This document shows positions 12,491 through 25,807 of a stretch of 64,000 bases of DNA, piece by piece; positions within the stretch are counted from its first letter, which is position 1; every line of letters starts with the position of its first letter. Made by a program: the position numbers and the translations under genes. Source of the DNA: Rehmannia glutinosa (lineage: Eukaryota > Streptophyta > Magnoliopsida > Lamiales > Orobanchaceae); the NCBI GenBank assembly GCA_016081115.2, contig CM071931.1:17522317-17586316 (forward strand), in the 5' to 3' direction. The notes beneath the pieces are model-generated. The model ran no database searches. It worked only from the letters and a program-made list of their open reading frames with translations, and was not told the origin of the DNA.

Positions 12491-13062
12491 TGTGTTGCTT
12501 ATTATTTCTTTTAAATCCTCTTATATTTATATTATTTAAATTGCATTAGAGAAACATTTTGATATTGTTGATCCTAAATTAGAAGCATAACCACCAAATG
12601 TGGCTTCATCGTCACTTTCCCCTTTATTTCTGTTTTCATCAAGTGTCCCGCCAATATAAACAGTATTAAACTCGAAATCTACAGTAAACAAGAGTTTTTA
12701 TAAACTATATTGTAGATCTGTACGGACAATATTTGGTGAGTTTCTTTTTTGATTATTCCTGATAGTTTTGTTATATTATTTTTAAGTTGTTTTTTGAATT
12801 ATGATTTGTTTCTTTTTTATTATTCCTCATACTAACATATTTTCTGTCAACATATTTTGTGTCGACATTTTTGTGTCAACATATATTTTATGTTCATAAA
12901 TAAAAACTTCTATCTCGCCAACATATATTTTTTTTTGGTTATTAGTTTTATAATTTTTCTTTTTCCTTTATTATTTTTGTAGGAAATTTATTGGAATGGC
13001 TTATTATATTGTTCCATTAGAAATTCATTACAAATGTAAATAAATTAAATTTTTTGTGTCAG

Positions 13063-13343
13063 CGTCTTCCATGCGAATTCAGTAGTCATTTTAATGGTTT
13101 TACACCATTAAATTGTGATTAGCATAATATGAACGGACACACTTGGACGATCAAAATGGTCAGCCCCTATGATGCGTTCTATTTTACGGATGGATGGAGC
13201 AAATTCGTCCATGATAATGGAATTTCAGATGGTGAAGTGTTGGTTTCTCTTATCATGTCATCCACGTGTTTTATGTTTCAATATTTTCTAATGATGATTC
13301 ATGTGAGAGAATCATGAAGGAAAATGATTTGAGTGATATATGA
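13063..13343 (+). pseudogene. B3 DNA-binding domain fragment (REM-like)
   Basis: Translation from 13,063 gives a B3-type domain: LPCEFSSHFNG at the start, then GHTWTIKM, FTDGWSKFVHDNGISDGE, and, one frame over, a VFYVSIFSND strand ending at a stop at 13,341. B3 domains bind DNA in plant transcription factors such as the REM and ABI3/VP1 groups; the W, the GW..F and the Asn-Gly-(Asp/Glu) landmarks are all visible. A TAG stop at 13,120-13,122 and a one-base frame slip near 13,245 break it. A possible splice acceptor (CAG) lies just before 13,063. It sits within the Helitron and lacks the rest of a gene, so it is most simply a captured exon. Confidence 0.65.
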
Positions 13344-14199
13344 TTGATGTTTAGAACTACTTCTAGACTTTTTTTAAATTTGATTATTTTTTATGTACTT
13401 TTTTATGGAGTGTTTTTATGAACTGTTATTACTAATGAAATATTTGTTTCTTATATCATGCTTTAGAATAAATATCTGAAAATTTATTTTGTATTGGTTC
13501 AATTGCAATTAGGTATAATTTTATTAAATTAGTAATCTTTATTACATTTGTTTTTGGAATATACTTTTACTATATGTTCATTACAAAATTTATAAATGAT
13601 ATTATAATTTTTGAATAAAAAGTCTTATAATTTTTGGATAATAAAAATCTTATATCTTTTTATAAAACAAGTCCTATTCAATACCAAATTGACATCAACC
13701 TGTATCAAAAAAGTTTACTCGAATGGTGAAGCTCAAAAACCCATAATACAATTTTTTTCTCTTTTCGAAATTCAATTTCGAACAATATTGTCGGTCAACA
13801 TAAATATTATCGGTATTAACTTTGTTGGTAAATATTTACCTACAATGATTTTAACTACTCTTTAAAATAATTTTAATACTTACATATCAATATCAAGTAA
13901 CTTTAAAATTATTTTTATCCCCAAACTATCTTCTCCAAAATTTGTCTCATTGTTTGTCAAGCCATTAGTTCAACTGTAAATTGCGTTAAAATATTATTTA
14001 GAAGGAAATATTGTGCTATTAAATGATTTCTTGGTGATTTGAAATAAATGTTTTATTAAAGTTAAAAAAATAAAATTAATATATATATATATATAATTAC
14101 GCAAGAAAGATGATTTGTTTATTCACAATTTTAAATAATTTCGTGGTGCTATTTTTACTATTATTATTGTTAATAAATGACCACTAAAGCGGAAAAAAG

Positions 14200-15130
14200 G
14201 GAAAAACGAAATTAAATAAAAAAAAATTCCGCTCATTTTACTTCTTATATTCGGGAATATTTTATTGCACAATCCTAACCTTTGTTCTTGCTTTGTTCAA
14301 AGATTTTTTTATATATATTAGGAAAATATTGTAAATTGTATTACTATTTATAATTTTACCAAAAGTTACAAAATAATAGGTTTTTGTAATAATTAAATAA
14401 AAATATAAATGGTATTCCTACTTATTATTATACCAAAAGTTACACAATGTTAGGATTGTGAAACAATTATTTAGGAAGAAATATATGTTACCTATCTTAC
14501 AATAATTATTGTAATCAATGACTCTAAAATTCAAAGTTTACCAAAAGATATATTACTCATAATAATATATATGCATCATTATCAATATTCCTATGGTTTT
14601 AGAAAACTATTTATGTTAAGATTTTAAAAAAGTCATCATCATTATCAATATTCCTATGCGTCATCGTCATCTTTAGGATTTTAAAAAAAACATAAAAATT
14701 AAAGACTATATATGGTTTTTAATAGAAATGAACGTATATAGTTTTTATAAACTATATACTCCTATAGTCTTAGATTTTTATGTTTCAATTGGATGTTGAA
14801 TTGTTTTGTATTCCTACATTATATATGTATATAAAATAGGAAAATATTATAAATGGTATTTAACTAGAAAAATATTATAAATGGTATTCTTATTTTATTT
14901 TATATATATGTATAAAAGTTAGGAGTCCGAAACAAAAAAAATCCCGCCCTTTTTTTCTTATATTTGGTAATATTTTAGATTAGGAAAATATCGTAAATGG
15001 TATATAAGTTAGGGTCAGTTCAAACTTTTCTTATTGCTCAATAATAGTTAAAATAGACGAATTATGTTCAACAGAATATTAAAAATATTTGATGTATCTT
15101 TTACCGTTTATTTTTATGTTTCAATTGGAC
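14200..15130 (+). repeat. Helitron internal repeats, copies 2 and 3
   Basis: Two further diverged copies of the 11,880-12,490 block (about 14,210-14,470 and 14,820-15,130), again with CCGCTCATTTTACTTCTTAT-like and AAATATTATAAATGG phrases and the AGACGAATTATG end. No gene is seen here. Confidence 0.45.
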
Positions 15131-15739
15131 GTTGACTTTTTTTGTATTCAATTCAATTAATCAAGTTTTAAAGTACTGCTCAACGGCTAATTATTTCTTT
15201 AATCTATAAAAATTTGCATCGGGTTTTACAATCTCTTTTGATTGATTAGTGATTCACATTGTTGATCAAAATGAGAAAACTAATGGGGTCTACAATTATT
15301 GAAAATAAACGATAGAGAACAAACATTGAGAGAAATGGTACTTCTATTCTTTATTTCAGTAGTATCATGTTTATATTAATAAATTTTTAAGTGTTTTGTC
15401 TAATATAAGTTGTTTATCAAACCAACATAAATATTGTACAAGATATTCTCATTCCTATGTCTCACAAAATAATTACCATAAAAAGTCACTGAGCAATTGT
15501 GATCATTGATCAGTTGGCTAACCGAGTGCAAATTACATTGAATGTTGGTGCAAAGTAAATATTTTTGAATATGACTTTTAATCGATAATGTAATCTACAT
15601 AATGTCACTTAATGGTATATTTTAACTGAGAGGAGATTACATTTTTCAATATGACATTATGCATATCACATTTTTCACCATTAACTAATAGGAATTGCTT
15701 AGTTGGTTTTCTTATAATAGATTACATTTTAATTAAAAC

Positions 15740-17265
15740 TATGTGAATATTTTGGAATATTTGGGAACGAAGAACACAGAAATCCGGAGATGTTGCATAA
15801 GCTCGGAAAAAGTTTAAAGGATTATCCTGGAGATGCCAGATTAAACCGTTGTAAGTCGTAATATCTTTCACAATAAGTTTATTTCTCGATGAAATCCAAT
15901 ACGACCGTGAAGCATTGAGCAACCAACAAAAATCGATTGAAAGTTTGAACAGTGAATGAGCAAATGACATTTTATAATAAAGTAATGAACTTCGATTGAT
16001 TCGAAGAAGGATGATATTTTCTTCGTATATGGATATGGAGGCACTGGAAAAACTTTTGTGTGACGAACACTTTCTGTAGCCATAAGGTCTAGGGGTGGAA
16101 TTGTTCTGAATGTAGCGTCTAGCAGCATAGCTTCTCTTCTTCTGCCAAATGGAAGAACTGGTCATTCGAGATTTAAAGTTCCATTCATTCTTAATGAAGA
16201 CTCCACGTGCACAATCTCTCAAGGGAGTCCACTTGCAGAACTAATAGTACATGCAAACTGATAATTTGGGACGAAGCCCCCATGTTGCATAGTCATTGTT
16301 TTGAAGCTTTGGATAAATCACTATAAGATAATATGAGATACACCAATCCAAATAGCTTAGATCAACCATTTGGAGGTAAAACACTTGTACTCGGTGGTGA
16401 TTTTTGCCAAAGCTTACTTGTGGTTACAAAAGGCACCAGACAAGACATAGTTCGTGCAATGATCAATTCTTCACATTTATGGAGATATTTCATGATTTTG
16501 AGGTTAACCAAGAACATGAGGCTACAAAATCTAGATTCAAATTCCGGGTATCTTAAATTAAAGAAAATTTCAGAATGGATCGCGAGCATAGGAAATGGAT
16601 CAGTTGGAGGTCCAAATGATGGTATTGTTGATATTGAAATTCCTCATGATATATTATTGAAATGTGATGGGGACCCTATTGCGACAATAATAGAAAGCAC
16701 ATATCCACAATAGAACTAATGAATGCTCAGGTAATTTGGAGGGTCGAGCCATACCAATACTTGATGTGGCCGATTCATAAATGAATATATGACTTCATTG
16801 AACGGCAGAGAGTGTAAGATATATTTGAGCTCTGACAGAGACCTATTGCAGGATGTGCGCGCACTGGAGTTTTTGAACACAATTAGGTATTCTGGATTGT
16901 CGAATCATGAGTTAAAGTTAAAACATGGAACTCCAGTGATGTTGTTGAGGAACATAGACCATTCACTTGGTTTGTGCAACGACACTAAGTTAGTTGTTAC
17001 AAAGTTTGGTGATCACATTTTGGAGGCAAAGATTCTTACAGGAAACAATGAGGGTCAAAAAGTATTAATTCCTCGAATGACAATGACTCCATCCGATCCG
17101 AGGTTGCCTTTCAAGTTCCAACGAAGAAAGTTTTCTTTGATCGTTTCATATGCGATGACTATCAACAAAAGTCAAGGACAATCTCTCTCTCATGTTGGAC
17201 TTCTATATATTTTGAAAAGACAATATTCAACCATGGTTAATTGTACATTGATGTATCCAGGGTGA
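15740..17265 (+). pseudogene. Helitron Pif1-like helicase, C-terminal half
   Basis: The segment encodes the SF1 (Pif1/RRM3) helicase domain that Helitrons carry behind Rep. From the N-terminal side one reads a GKSLKDYP box, Walker A GYGGTGKT (16,031-16,054), Walker B IIWDEAPM (16,261-16,284), the FGGKTLVLGGDF motif (near 16,370), a long helicase frame to 16,711, and the last motif NKSQGQSL (near 17,170). A TGA falls right after Walker A (16,061-16,063), the frame slips before 16,261, and a TAG at 16,711 splits the rest. The protein would unwind DNA during rolling-circle transposition. It is clearly inactive. Confidence 0.85.
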
Positions 17266-17769
17266 TTAATGATATCAGTTTAAAAATTCTAATGTGTGAT
17301 GATGAGCAAATGTAGCAACAAAACTACAAATATTATATATAAGGAAGTTTTTCGTAATTTGTAAGCTACATTTCTTCATTGACATTATTTACGGAGACTT
17401 GATAGATTAATGTTATGAAGAATTATTTTTCTTAATTATGTCAAGTATTATGTTTTTTCATCAATACAAGTCCAACATGAAAATATATGTTTCACAGGTA
17501 TATATATACATATATGGATTTTTTTATATAGAGGTAGAGTTTGTGTGAGAAAGAGAGTGGCATATATAATACCAATATAGAAATATGCATCTATTGGGGG
17601 ATGAATATAAATAAGCTGAATTTGACATTTAAGTCTATAATTAAAAATATAAATTTGATATACAAATACTATTTGTTATTTACTTTGAATTTAAAATAAA
17701 GTAATAAATACCAACTCATTGTTTATTTATAGTTTCATTAAAAGTTAATAAAGTTAAAATACTAATACA

Positions 17770-17797
17770 CGTGCAACGCACGGGTTGAATTACTAGT
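17770..17797 (+). terminator. Helitron 3' end: hairpin plus CTAG|T
   Basis: A perfect 5-bp stem (CGTGC / GCACG) with an AAC loop, 10 bases, then CTAG followed by T. This is the structure that ends rolling-circle transposition in Helitrons and marks the element's right edge. Confidence 0.8.
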
Positions 17798-18183
17798 TAG
17801 TATAACAACAAAATAAGTTTTATATTAGCTTACAATCACATTCATCGGTCTTTTATTTCATTGTTATGGCTAGAAAAGTCTTATCTCTTACAGGATTTTC
17901 GAATTCTTTTAGCATTGGATGCATTTTATATAATCAGACAAATAATTTAGCTAATAAATCATAAGCTAATGATTAGTAAATCATATGCAAGTTATCGCAT
18001 TAATAAAAAAAATTAATTAAATATTATACCAAAATCCATCATAATATCATCATTTTATTTGTTATTGTATTCAATTAAAATAAAATAAAATAAAAGTTAG
18101 TCAAATTCTTATATTTCATGTGCTTACTTCTTTTATTATATCTCAGTTCTTCCATTAAAAAAATGTAAAAATAAATTACAACA

Positions 18184-18221
<38 letters not shown>

Positions 18222-18222
18222 A
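18184..18222. repeat. (TA)n(TG)n microsatellite
   Basis: About 22 bases of alternating TA run directly into about 16 bases of alternating TG. Confidence 0.9.
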
Positions 18223-19946
18223 AAAATAAAATCATATATTATTTTAATTCTAGTAACAAAGTCAATATTTAATCATTAACGCTTAAACTTAAAGTTTGCA
18301 GTCCTCCTTTTTCCAGTGTCTTAAAAATAATAAACATTAACCTAATATATAAAAAAACTTGCTTAATCCATTATTTGCATCGAGAGTCAGATATTAAATA
18401 AAACTATGAAAGAATGATAAGTCGAAATCTGAGTTTTGAAACTCTATTCAACATCACACAAAATATCTTTATTTAATAAATAATAAAACCAAAGACAGAC
18501 TTATGAAAGCTAAGAAAAAATAAGTTAACAATTTTCACGTGTCAATCTTCAATAATTAAATATAATACTAATTAACTTTTATGTTTGAATTTCTTTTTGC
18601 ATTCACTTATGTTTTTAAATGTTATACATAATAAACTAGAAAATAATATATTTTTTCAAATTTCATAAAGTTTTAGAAAGATACGCTTTACTATTAGAGT
18701 TTGTACTTGCAACTGAATTTGGCTATTTTGGTTTTATTAATATTTACATAGTTGTAAATTTTGTGAGCGGTATAGTTATGATAATTGCAATTATTCTAAA
18801 TATAATGAAACTAATCTATATTTGTTTGAAGAGACTGTAAATTTAAAATTGATCTCATTTAATCTCGTTTACAAAATCATATTATTTGTTGTAAAATATA
18901 ATTATCAATCCATTTTTAGTGCCTTTATTGAGAAAATGGTATATAGTACTTTAATTTTTTTTTAAAATTTTGATTGAACTTTTGATCAAATAAGAAATTA
19001 TAGTTGCCAAAAATTTAGATATCAAGTGTATAAAACTCCTCTTAACTATTCTCTCATGTCTCCTTATGCCCGAAATAATTCATATTATTTGGCACTAAAC
19101 ATGGTCACTTCACTCCAATTTATTATATATATAGTTTAACACAATAAATTTGATACATAAATATTATTTTGAAATTTTCGATATTTATATTGGAACCTAA
19201 ATTAACATGTAATTTAAGAAATATTAATCTTTGACATAAATATCAAACTATTTCATATTAAATAAGTATAGTTCATTTATTTATTTTTTTAAAAATATTC
19301 ATATACATACAGTGACTTTCCATTTCTGATTCTTGTTTTCAAGTTTTTCATAATATTTGATTTTTGTAAAAATTAGAATTATTTGTACTCAATTTTATAA
19401 TAATCGTCTTTGTGCTTAAATATTTATAAGTCATAAAGGTGTGCTTTTAAAATGAACTGAGATTTTATCGAAAATATCAAATTATACATATTATATGAAA
19501 GCCATTTAATTTTTATTTAGAGTTACTAGCTATGACCCACATATTATTTTTTAACTATTTACTTTTATTTTTCAAATCTTTATGATATGTTTCATTTGGT
19601 TTAATCCTAAATAGATAATATGAGATTAACCCCAAAAATATTTAGATCAATCTCAACTCATTAATGTCAAGTATAACCATTTAGTTTCGAATATTTCTTA
19701 TTCTTAGTTTTCACTCTTATTTGTTGTAATTATTTAATTTACTTAGTTTTTATGAATGCTATGTTAGTATTTGAATTAATATATAATTTATAATATAGAA
19801 TTACTTTCTCAGTAGTCAAATTGTTACATATTAAATGAGTTTATTTTTGCATAGCATATATGATCTTTTAGACTAATCCAATTTTAGCTTATGTTTCACT
19901 CTTTCAAATTATTTTATTAAAATTTAATTATTTTGATATACGCTTT

Positions 19947-19948
<2 letters not shown>

Positions 19949-19982
<34 letters not shown>
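19949..19982. repeat. (TA)n microsatellite
   Basis: Uninterrupted alternating A and T for about 34 bases. Confidence 0.9.
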
Positions 19983-19984
<2 letters not shown>

Positions 19985-20629
19985 TTGATATTTTAAACTT
20001 AAAATTTTTAAGGGTGTAATTTTCAAACGACTTCAAGTTTTATCACAAATATCAATTTAATACATGAGGATTTTTTTTATTAAATTTGTCTTCAATTTAT
20101 AATACTTTTTTGCACTTGTTCTTAAAATTTATAGGATATAACATAATCGAAAGATTGAAATCATAATATAATAAAAAATTGTAAATTAGAAACTAAAACT
20201 TATAATGTTATATATAGAAAATTAAGTAAAAGTCATGTTAGTTAACACAAATAGTTAAAATTTTAAAAGTAACGTTTTTGTCGCGACAATTTTATTTTGG
20301 TTCTAATTCGTTTTTTTATGTTAATCTTAATCCTTTTCTTTTGTACTTTTTATTTTTCTTATATGGCTAATTAAAATAAAATATACATGAAATTGCAATA
20401 AAAATAAAATATGAAACTCTCTTGTTTTCAATATTATTTCTTTAACAACCATCAATAAATTAATTTTAAATTGTGTATTACTAATTGAGGGAGAATTTTT
20501 CGACCACAAAGGAATTATCTATTTTCTCTACTTTTTATTTAGCACCAAAACCACCTAAAATATTTTCTATATTATTTTTTCTTTTATTGTATATATTGTA
20601 ATTTTATATTTTTCTTATAAATTATAATA

Positions 20630-20856
20630 GTCATGTTTAATTATTGATAAAATTTAAAAGAATATAAGAAATATACAATTTTGCATCATACTAAAAGTTA
20701 AATAGTTAAAATTTTATTCTATAACGACTTGTGTATATGTTTAGAACATATAGTTGAAGATTTTGAAACCTAGTTTAAAATTGAAATTGATTTTATAAGA
20801 AATTTAAAGTATTCTTAGTGTTATGATTGAAAAAATATATTTTCAGATTCTAATTT
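20630..20856. repeat. Left part of a 668-bp tandem repeat unit split by the gypsy element
   Basis: The sequence from CATGTTTAATTATTGA to the gypsy edge matches 43,712-43,945. Its continuation lies on the other side of the gypsy at 43,271. The last five bases, AATTT (20,852-20,856), are the left target-site duplication. Confidence 0.75.
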
Positions 20857-23283
20857 TGTAATACCCGACATTAGAATTTGAATCTCAAAATTTAGGGTAA
20901 ATTTTTCGCAATTTTTAAGGAATTAGATTGGTATTTATTGGGATTTATAGCTAATTAAGATTATTATTTAAATTATATAATTCGAGTAGAAAAATTATAA
21001 ATTCAATTACGGGGTTTCCTATTATTTTCAATTCAACAATCGAATTATTTCAAGACCAATTACGATAAAACTAAGCCTCATTTCAAATTATTTGTAGCCC
21101 AAATCACCAAAACCATTTCATAGCCCATTTAATACTACTATATATAGTTATTTCCATATTTAGAAATAATCAAAAGTTGGAAACTTTCTAATCCTGGTAA
21201 GAATTCAACATCTCATCCCTTCAGCTTTTCCGGTGGATGTCCGGTCGCCGGCCACCGCCGCTGCCGCCGTCGGCCGCCGGCCACCAACGGTGGAAATTAA
21301 CAAAACATACCTCATTCAAACCCTTTCGTCGCCCTCGTTCCAAATCCGAAGTCGGAATTTCGATTTGAATCCCCGTTCGCCGGCAAATCGCCGGTAAAGT
21401 TGAAAATTTGAAATCTTTGACTCTAGATCTACGGAGATCCGACCGTTGGATTTTCACAAACCTTATACCGTTAGAAAGCCCATTGAATTAGCTTTCTAAC
21501 GCCACCTTCCAATCTCAGATCAGAAGTCTAGATCGACGGCAAATGGCCGGAGACGTTTGCAAAAACCCTATTCCAAGTTCACCGGTGCCGCCATCTTTGA
21601 CCGCCGATTTCCGGCGATCCACCGGTCCAAAATTGATGAGACTTATACCGTTCTCTTCGTCTCTTCAAAGCTTCAAATCCCACCGATCAATTTCATGATT
21701 CGAGTTTGTTTCCGCCATGAATCAAAGTCGAAAGTCTTTTGAAATTTCTTCCATTTTTTTGCCATTTTTCATCCGAGTTGCTCTTTCCTCTCTCTGTTCA
21801 TGTCGCCATAGGCCACCATGTCCGATGTAGGAGGTGTCTGGGGGTTAGGTTGAGGTGGTTGTATGTGGCGGCGATGCACGTAGCTCCGTCGTGCGTGAGT
21901 TGTCCGTGTGTGTGTTGTGCGTGAGTTGTGTGTGCGTGTGTGTATTTTACGGCCAAAAGTGGCCTTAAATGATTAGGGATGGGTGGAAGAGGTCCCCGCA
22001 GCGGGGGTCGCCGGTTCGGGCGGCGTCGGAGGTCGGGGTCAGGGAAAACTATGGCGGTGGGGATGTGAAGGAGTGAAAGATGAAAGTATTGGAGAGGCCC
22101 AAATTAATTTGAAATTCTATCGGACTTGTTTGCAATTTTCGAAAACTTTAGTTTGACCCTCCCAAGTTTGATTTAGTCCTCCCATATCATTTTTCACTTA
22201 TTATAATTTTTCCCCCAACTCAACTCTTAGAGTTCTCGCAAATTGACCCCTAATTTTTTAATTAAAATTCTTTACGTCCTAACTTTCGTTTTTGACCAAA
22301 AGGGGTCAAACGAACTCCGATTGACCTCAAATTTGAATCATAGTGTCGTTATACCCTCCTTATACGCAAGGTCTATTCATAATCATGATATTGCCCCTCA
22401 ATCTTCCAACTTCAAGAAAACGAGACCCGAACATCCTTATTATTTTGTTTCGCTCCTAATTTCTTCATTTCACATCCAAATGCCCCCAAATTTTAAGGAT
22501 AGGTTTATCTAGCATATTTAAATTATTATATATTATTATATTTCCATTCCAGGCTTCTAAGACATATTATGCTATTTTGTGTAGGACACGAGATTGAGCT
22601 CGGGAACTAGGACTTGCATCTTGCACAATCATTTTGCACAACAAAAAGGTGGGGTTACCTTTACACTTAATCGTGTACTATTGCTATTCAATGCAAGTTG
22701 ACTGTTTAATTAATCATGATTAGTATGTTTTGCATGAATCCCATGTTGCGATTGTACCGTACATGTTACAGTTTTATGTGTTGTGGTGACGATCACTTCA
22801 CATTATGAGCTCGTACATATTACAAAGTTACAGTCCGTCCGTACAAATGCCATGTATGATGCATCTCTGCTAGTTGTAATTAATTACGCAGTCGCTTAAG
22901 TGTACCCCACTGAGTGTATTTTCATAGCACTCACCCCACATTATATTTTTAGATTAAGGCGTAGTACGACACGAAGACTTGGGCATGATGAAATATTTTT
23001 GGAGTCCTAAAGTCCATATTCCCCTCTTTCTTAAACTTTGAACTGATAAACTGAAGTCTGTAAATGAACTTTCTTTTGTTTTCTGTTGAGATGAGTTGTG
23101 ACTCATCTACTTATATAATGCTTCCGTTGTATTTTGTGAATTGGGCTAACCCGCCTGTGAGCGTGGTTACTGATGTTGATTAATTGAAATACTTTGTCCA
23201 TATCGGAGGTTATTTAAAGTTAGGTACACACTAATGTAGCGTTCCTTACCCCCAAAACGCATTTTTTCAAAATCAGCGCTACG
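20857..23283 (+). repeat. 5' LTR of the gypsy element
   Basis: A 2,427-bp LTR, start TGTAATACCCGACA, end ..GCTACG where the partner has ..GCTACA. It differs from the 3' LTR mainly by single bases and by a GC-rich tract of about 33 extra bases near 21,250-21,285 made of GCCGCCGGCC-type units. Frames inside it (for example 22,243-22,512) recur in the other LTR and are not genes. Confidence 0.9.
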
Positions 23284-23884
23284 GTGGTGGTATCGGAGCA
23301 AGATTTCTGACTATACTCAGAAATGATTTTATAGGTGTCGATTTGATTCTTGAGTTGAAGTTTAATTTTAGGGACGAGTGTTTTTGAAAACTTCAAGCCC
23401 CGAGTTGAAGTGAAATGCTAAGCCTAAAGACATATGCATGATTTTCTCATAACGGTTTACATGATTCATGATACAGGACATGTTACATGATCAATGCTAT
23501 ATTGGAGTCGTGTCTCCCATATTACACATGATATGAATGTCATGTCATATGAATAGTTTCAACATGATTATCATTTCTCGCAAATTACTATTCAGAATAT
23601 AATTTATGCCAAGTGCATGTTACATGAAAACTTATTTCATGAAATGAATTTTTATATTGTCATGCACTTCATGATTTTTACCAAGTCACTACACTTCATA
23701 CATGATACTAGAGAACTAGCTCATAGGCTTTGATCATTTGAACTTTGGGTTGAATTGGACTTTTTAGGCATACTGTTATTGTGTACATCTACTTATGTGC
23801 CTTAAATAGTTCGATGTATGTTCCTGATTATTCGGAACAATGATTAGTATTATTTTAGTTTATGGTTGTTGATTCTAGATATAT
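23284..23884 (+). other. Gypsy primer-binding site and leader
   Basis: TGGTATCGGAGC at 23,288-23,299 differs at one base from the plant initiator-Met tRNA 3' end (TGGTATCAGAGC). About 580 bases of non-coding leader follow, rich in CATGAT and ACATGTTACATGA phrases. It stops where the minus-strand copia fragment begins. Confidence 0.75.
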
Positions 23885-25746
23885 TTAGTTGTTAAGAAGA
23901 AAGGTGTGCCAGTTAACGAAAAATGATTGTATGGTCCCCAAACATCCACATGTATAAGTTCAAAACAACAAGAAGTTTTAATATCACTGAGAGGGAAAGG
24001 TTTTCTATGCTGTTTTGATTTATAGCAAACATCACAAGTTTCAACAGCTTTAATGGCTTTTTCCGTACATAGAGGTTTCAAGAAATCGAGTTGCTTAAGC
24101 ACAGGTAAAGAAGCATGGCCAAGTTTATTGTGCCAAATTTCAAAGGAATTATTACAAGGAAATTGCAAATGAGCATTGTTGAGAGGAATGAGCTGAGACT
24201 GGGATTGACTAGGTGAGGTTTGAAGTATGTAAAGCCGTCCAAACATTTTCCCCACATCTTTGACCTCCTTAGTCCGCAGGTCCTGTAAGACACAATGTGT
24301 GGGTAGAAATATACATTGCAGATTAGATTCCTGTGTTAACTGAGTAATGGAAATGAGATTATATTTGAAACAAGGTACAAACAAGACATTTTGGATCAGT
24401 AAATCTGGTAAAATAAGCACATCACCAGAATGAGAAACCATTTTAGTGGTTCCATCTGGTAAAAATATGGAAGATTGAGAGGTGATAGGAGTGAGGTTTG
24501 TCATGAGATTTGAAGAGGCACACATGTGCCGACTAGCACCTGTATCTAATAACCAAGAATTCCCATCCAAATGCTCAAGAGTTGTAAGTGCACAGAATTT
24601 ATCATCAAGCACAGATATACTTGCAAAGTCTGTGAAATGAGCAAAGTTGGAGACATTGTCGGCTTCATTTCCCTTTTGTGTTGGCCTGTTGGTGAGAAGT
24701 TTTGCAACCACCTGTTGCACCAATGCAGTGATGTCAAGTTGTGATGTATTCTTCGGACCACTCTCCTGTACCATTGGTTCCCCTGCCACTACGGAATTAG
24801 ATGACAAAGTACCCCGTTGTTCCCTCAATTGTTTATACCAATCTGGGTAACCATGAAGTTTAAAACAAGCTTCCATTTCATGTCCTGTGCCTCCACAATG
24901 ATGACAGGTAAGTTTAGCTTTCTCCTCCTTAGTAAGCCTAACATGACCCCATCCTCTGCCTCTAGACCAATTGGTGTTGGGAAATCCTCCTCTCCCTGTC
25001 TGTCTTGTCTGTCCTCTTCCATGACTGAAGGCTCGAGTACTCATAGCAGCATTGTCAACAACATCAGGATATATAGCATGCACACTTCGTTGTCTCTCTA
25101 CTCTCAGAATCATCGAATATGCCTTGTTAATGTTAGGCAAAGGATCCATCAACAACAATTGATTCCTAACATTGTCATAACTTTCATTTAATCCCATAAG
25201 GAATTGCATCAATTTAAAATTCATCTCCCTGTCAACATATCCTTCCAATCTCACAGTTACATTGAAACATAGGCAAAACGCTTCCTAACTCATCCCACAA
25301 CCGTTTCAATTTACCGAAATACTCACTCACAGTCAAAGTTCCCTGAGTTATACTTGCAATTTCACGTTGCAGCTGGTAAATCATAGGTCCATTACTTTCG
25401 CCAAAACGCTGAGCTATATCTTCCCATAGTTCTCTAGCAGAATTCGAATATATAAAAGTATCGACAATCTCCTTAGAAATTGAATTTAAAATCCACGACA
25501 CAACCATACAATCCACTTTCTTCCACTGAATATACTTCGGTGAATCGTCTTTAGGAATTTCAATCGATCCATCGATGAAAGCAATTTTAGTCTTAGCTCC
25601 TAGTCTTTATTAACATAGATCGCTTCGAGAGAGGTAGTTATTACCGTAAGAGGATTAGTAAACCGACAAAAATGCTTGGATGATCGAATCGTAGAGACGA
25701 ATGGATTATCATCTTCATCCGCGTTGCATTGGGAATCGGTAGACAT
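23885..25746 (-). pseudogene. Copia gag-protease-integrase fragment (element 2)
   Basis: The probable start is ATG at 25,744-25,746 (MSTDSQCNADEDDNPF). After a deletion and frame change, gag resumes with IAFIDGSIEIPKDDSPKY and a UBN2-type capsid (25,516-25,232), and after another slip at about 25,255 a 459-residue frame covers the rest. That frame holds the CCHC knuckle CHHCGGTGHEMEAC, the protease site SWLLDTGASRHMC, the GAG-pre-integrase WHNKLGHASLPVLKQLDF, and the integrase zinc site CDVCYKSKQ up to HVDVWGP. The reading frame then ends in unrelated sequence. The family resembles copia elements with a Retrotran_gag/UBN2 gag. Confidence 0.85.
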
Positions 25747-25807
25747 TACGTTGTTTGTTCGCCATTATCGATCTCAAGCTCAAGAAAAACCTTTGCTCTT
25801 GATACCA

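Larger units (their letters stand above)
11611..17796 (+). mobile_element. Decayed Helitron (rolling-circle transposon) with captured gene fragment
   Basis: The right end is a textbook Helitron 3' terminus: a GC-rich hairpin (17,770-17,782, CGTGC-AAC-GCACG) followed 10 bases later by CTAG (17,793-17,796) and then a host T. Upstream lies a Pif1-type helicase remnant (15,740-17,265). The 5' end is approximate. I place it at the TCTTCTTTTATTAATATTAA stretch just before a CACGTGCGAAACACGTG motif (11,639-11,655), which resembles the 3' hairpin. No Rep (HUH) domain was found. The interior holds a B3-domain fragment and dispersed internal repeats. The left boundary, and whether all of it is a single element, are uncertain. 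Confidence 0.6.
17798..20629. other. AT-rich intergenic DNA, no gene seen
   Basis: About 2.8 kb of very AT-rich sequence with stops in all frames. It holds a compound microsatellite, (TA)n then (TG)n at 18,184-18,222, and a (TA)n run at 19,949-19,982. No transposon ends or coding homology are recognised. Confidence 0.6.

Noticed and set aside
15722..16222. 166-codon minus-strand frame across the helicase
   Set aside because: It is the antisense of the Pif1 helicase, whose Walker motifs are on the plus strand.
22243..22512. 89-codon open frame in the gypsy 5' LTR, with a near copy at 42,276-42,497
   Set aside because: Both lie at the same place in the two LTRs; they are repeated non-coding LTR sequence without a known domain.
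24817..25191. 124-codon plus-strand frame
   Set aside because: It is antisense to the gag region of copia element 2.
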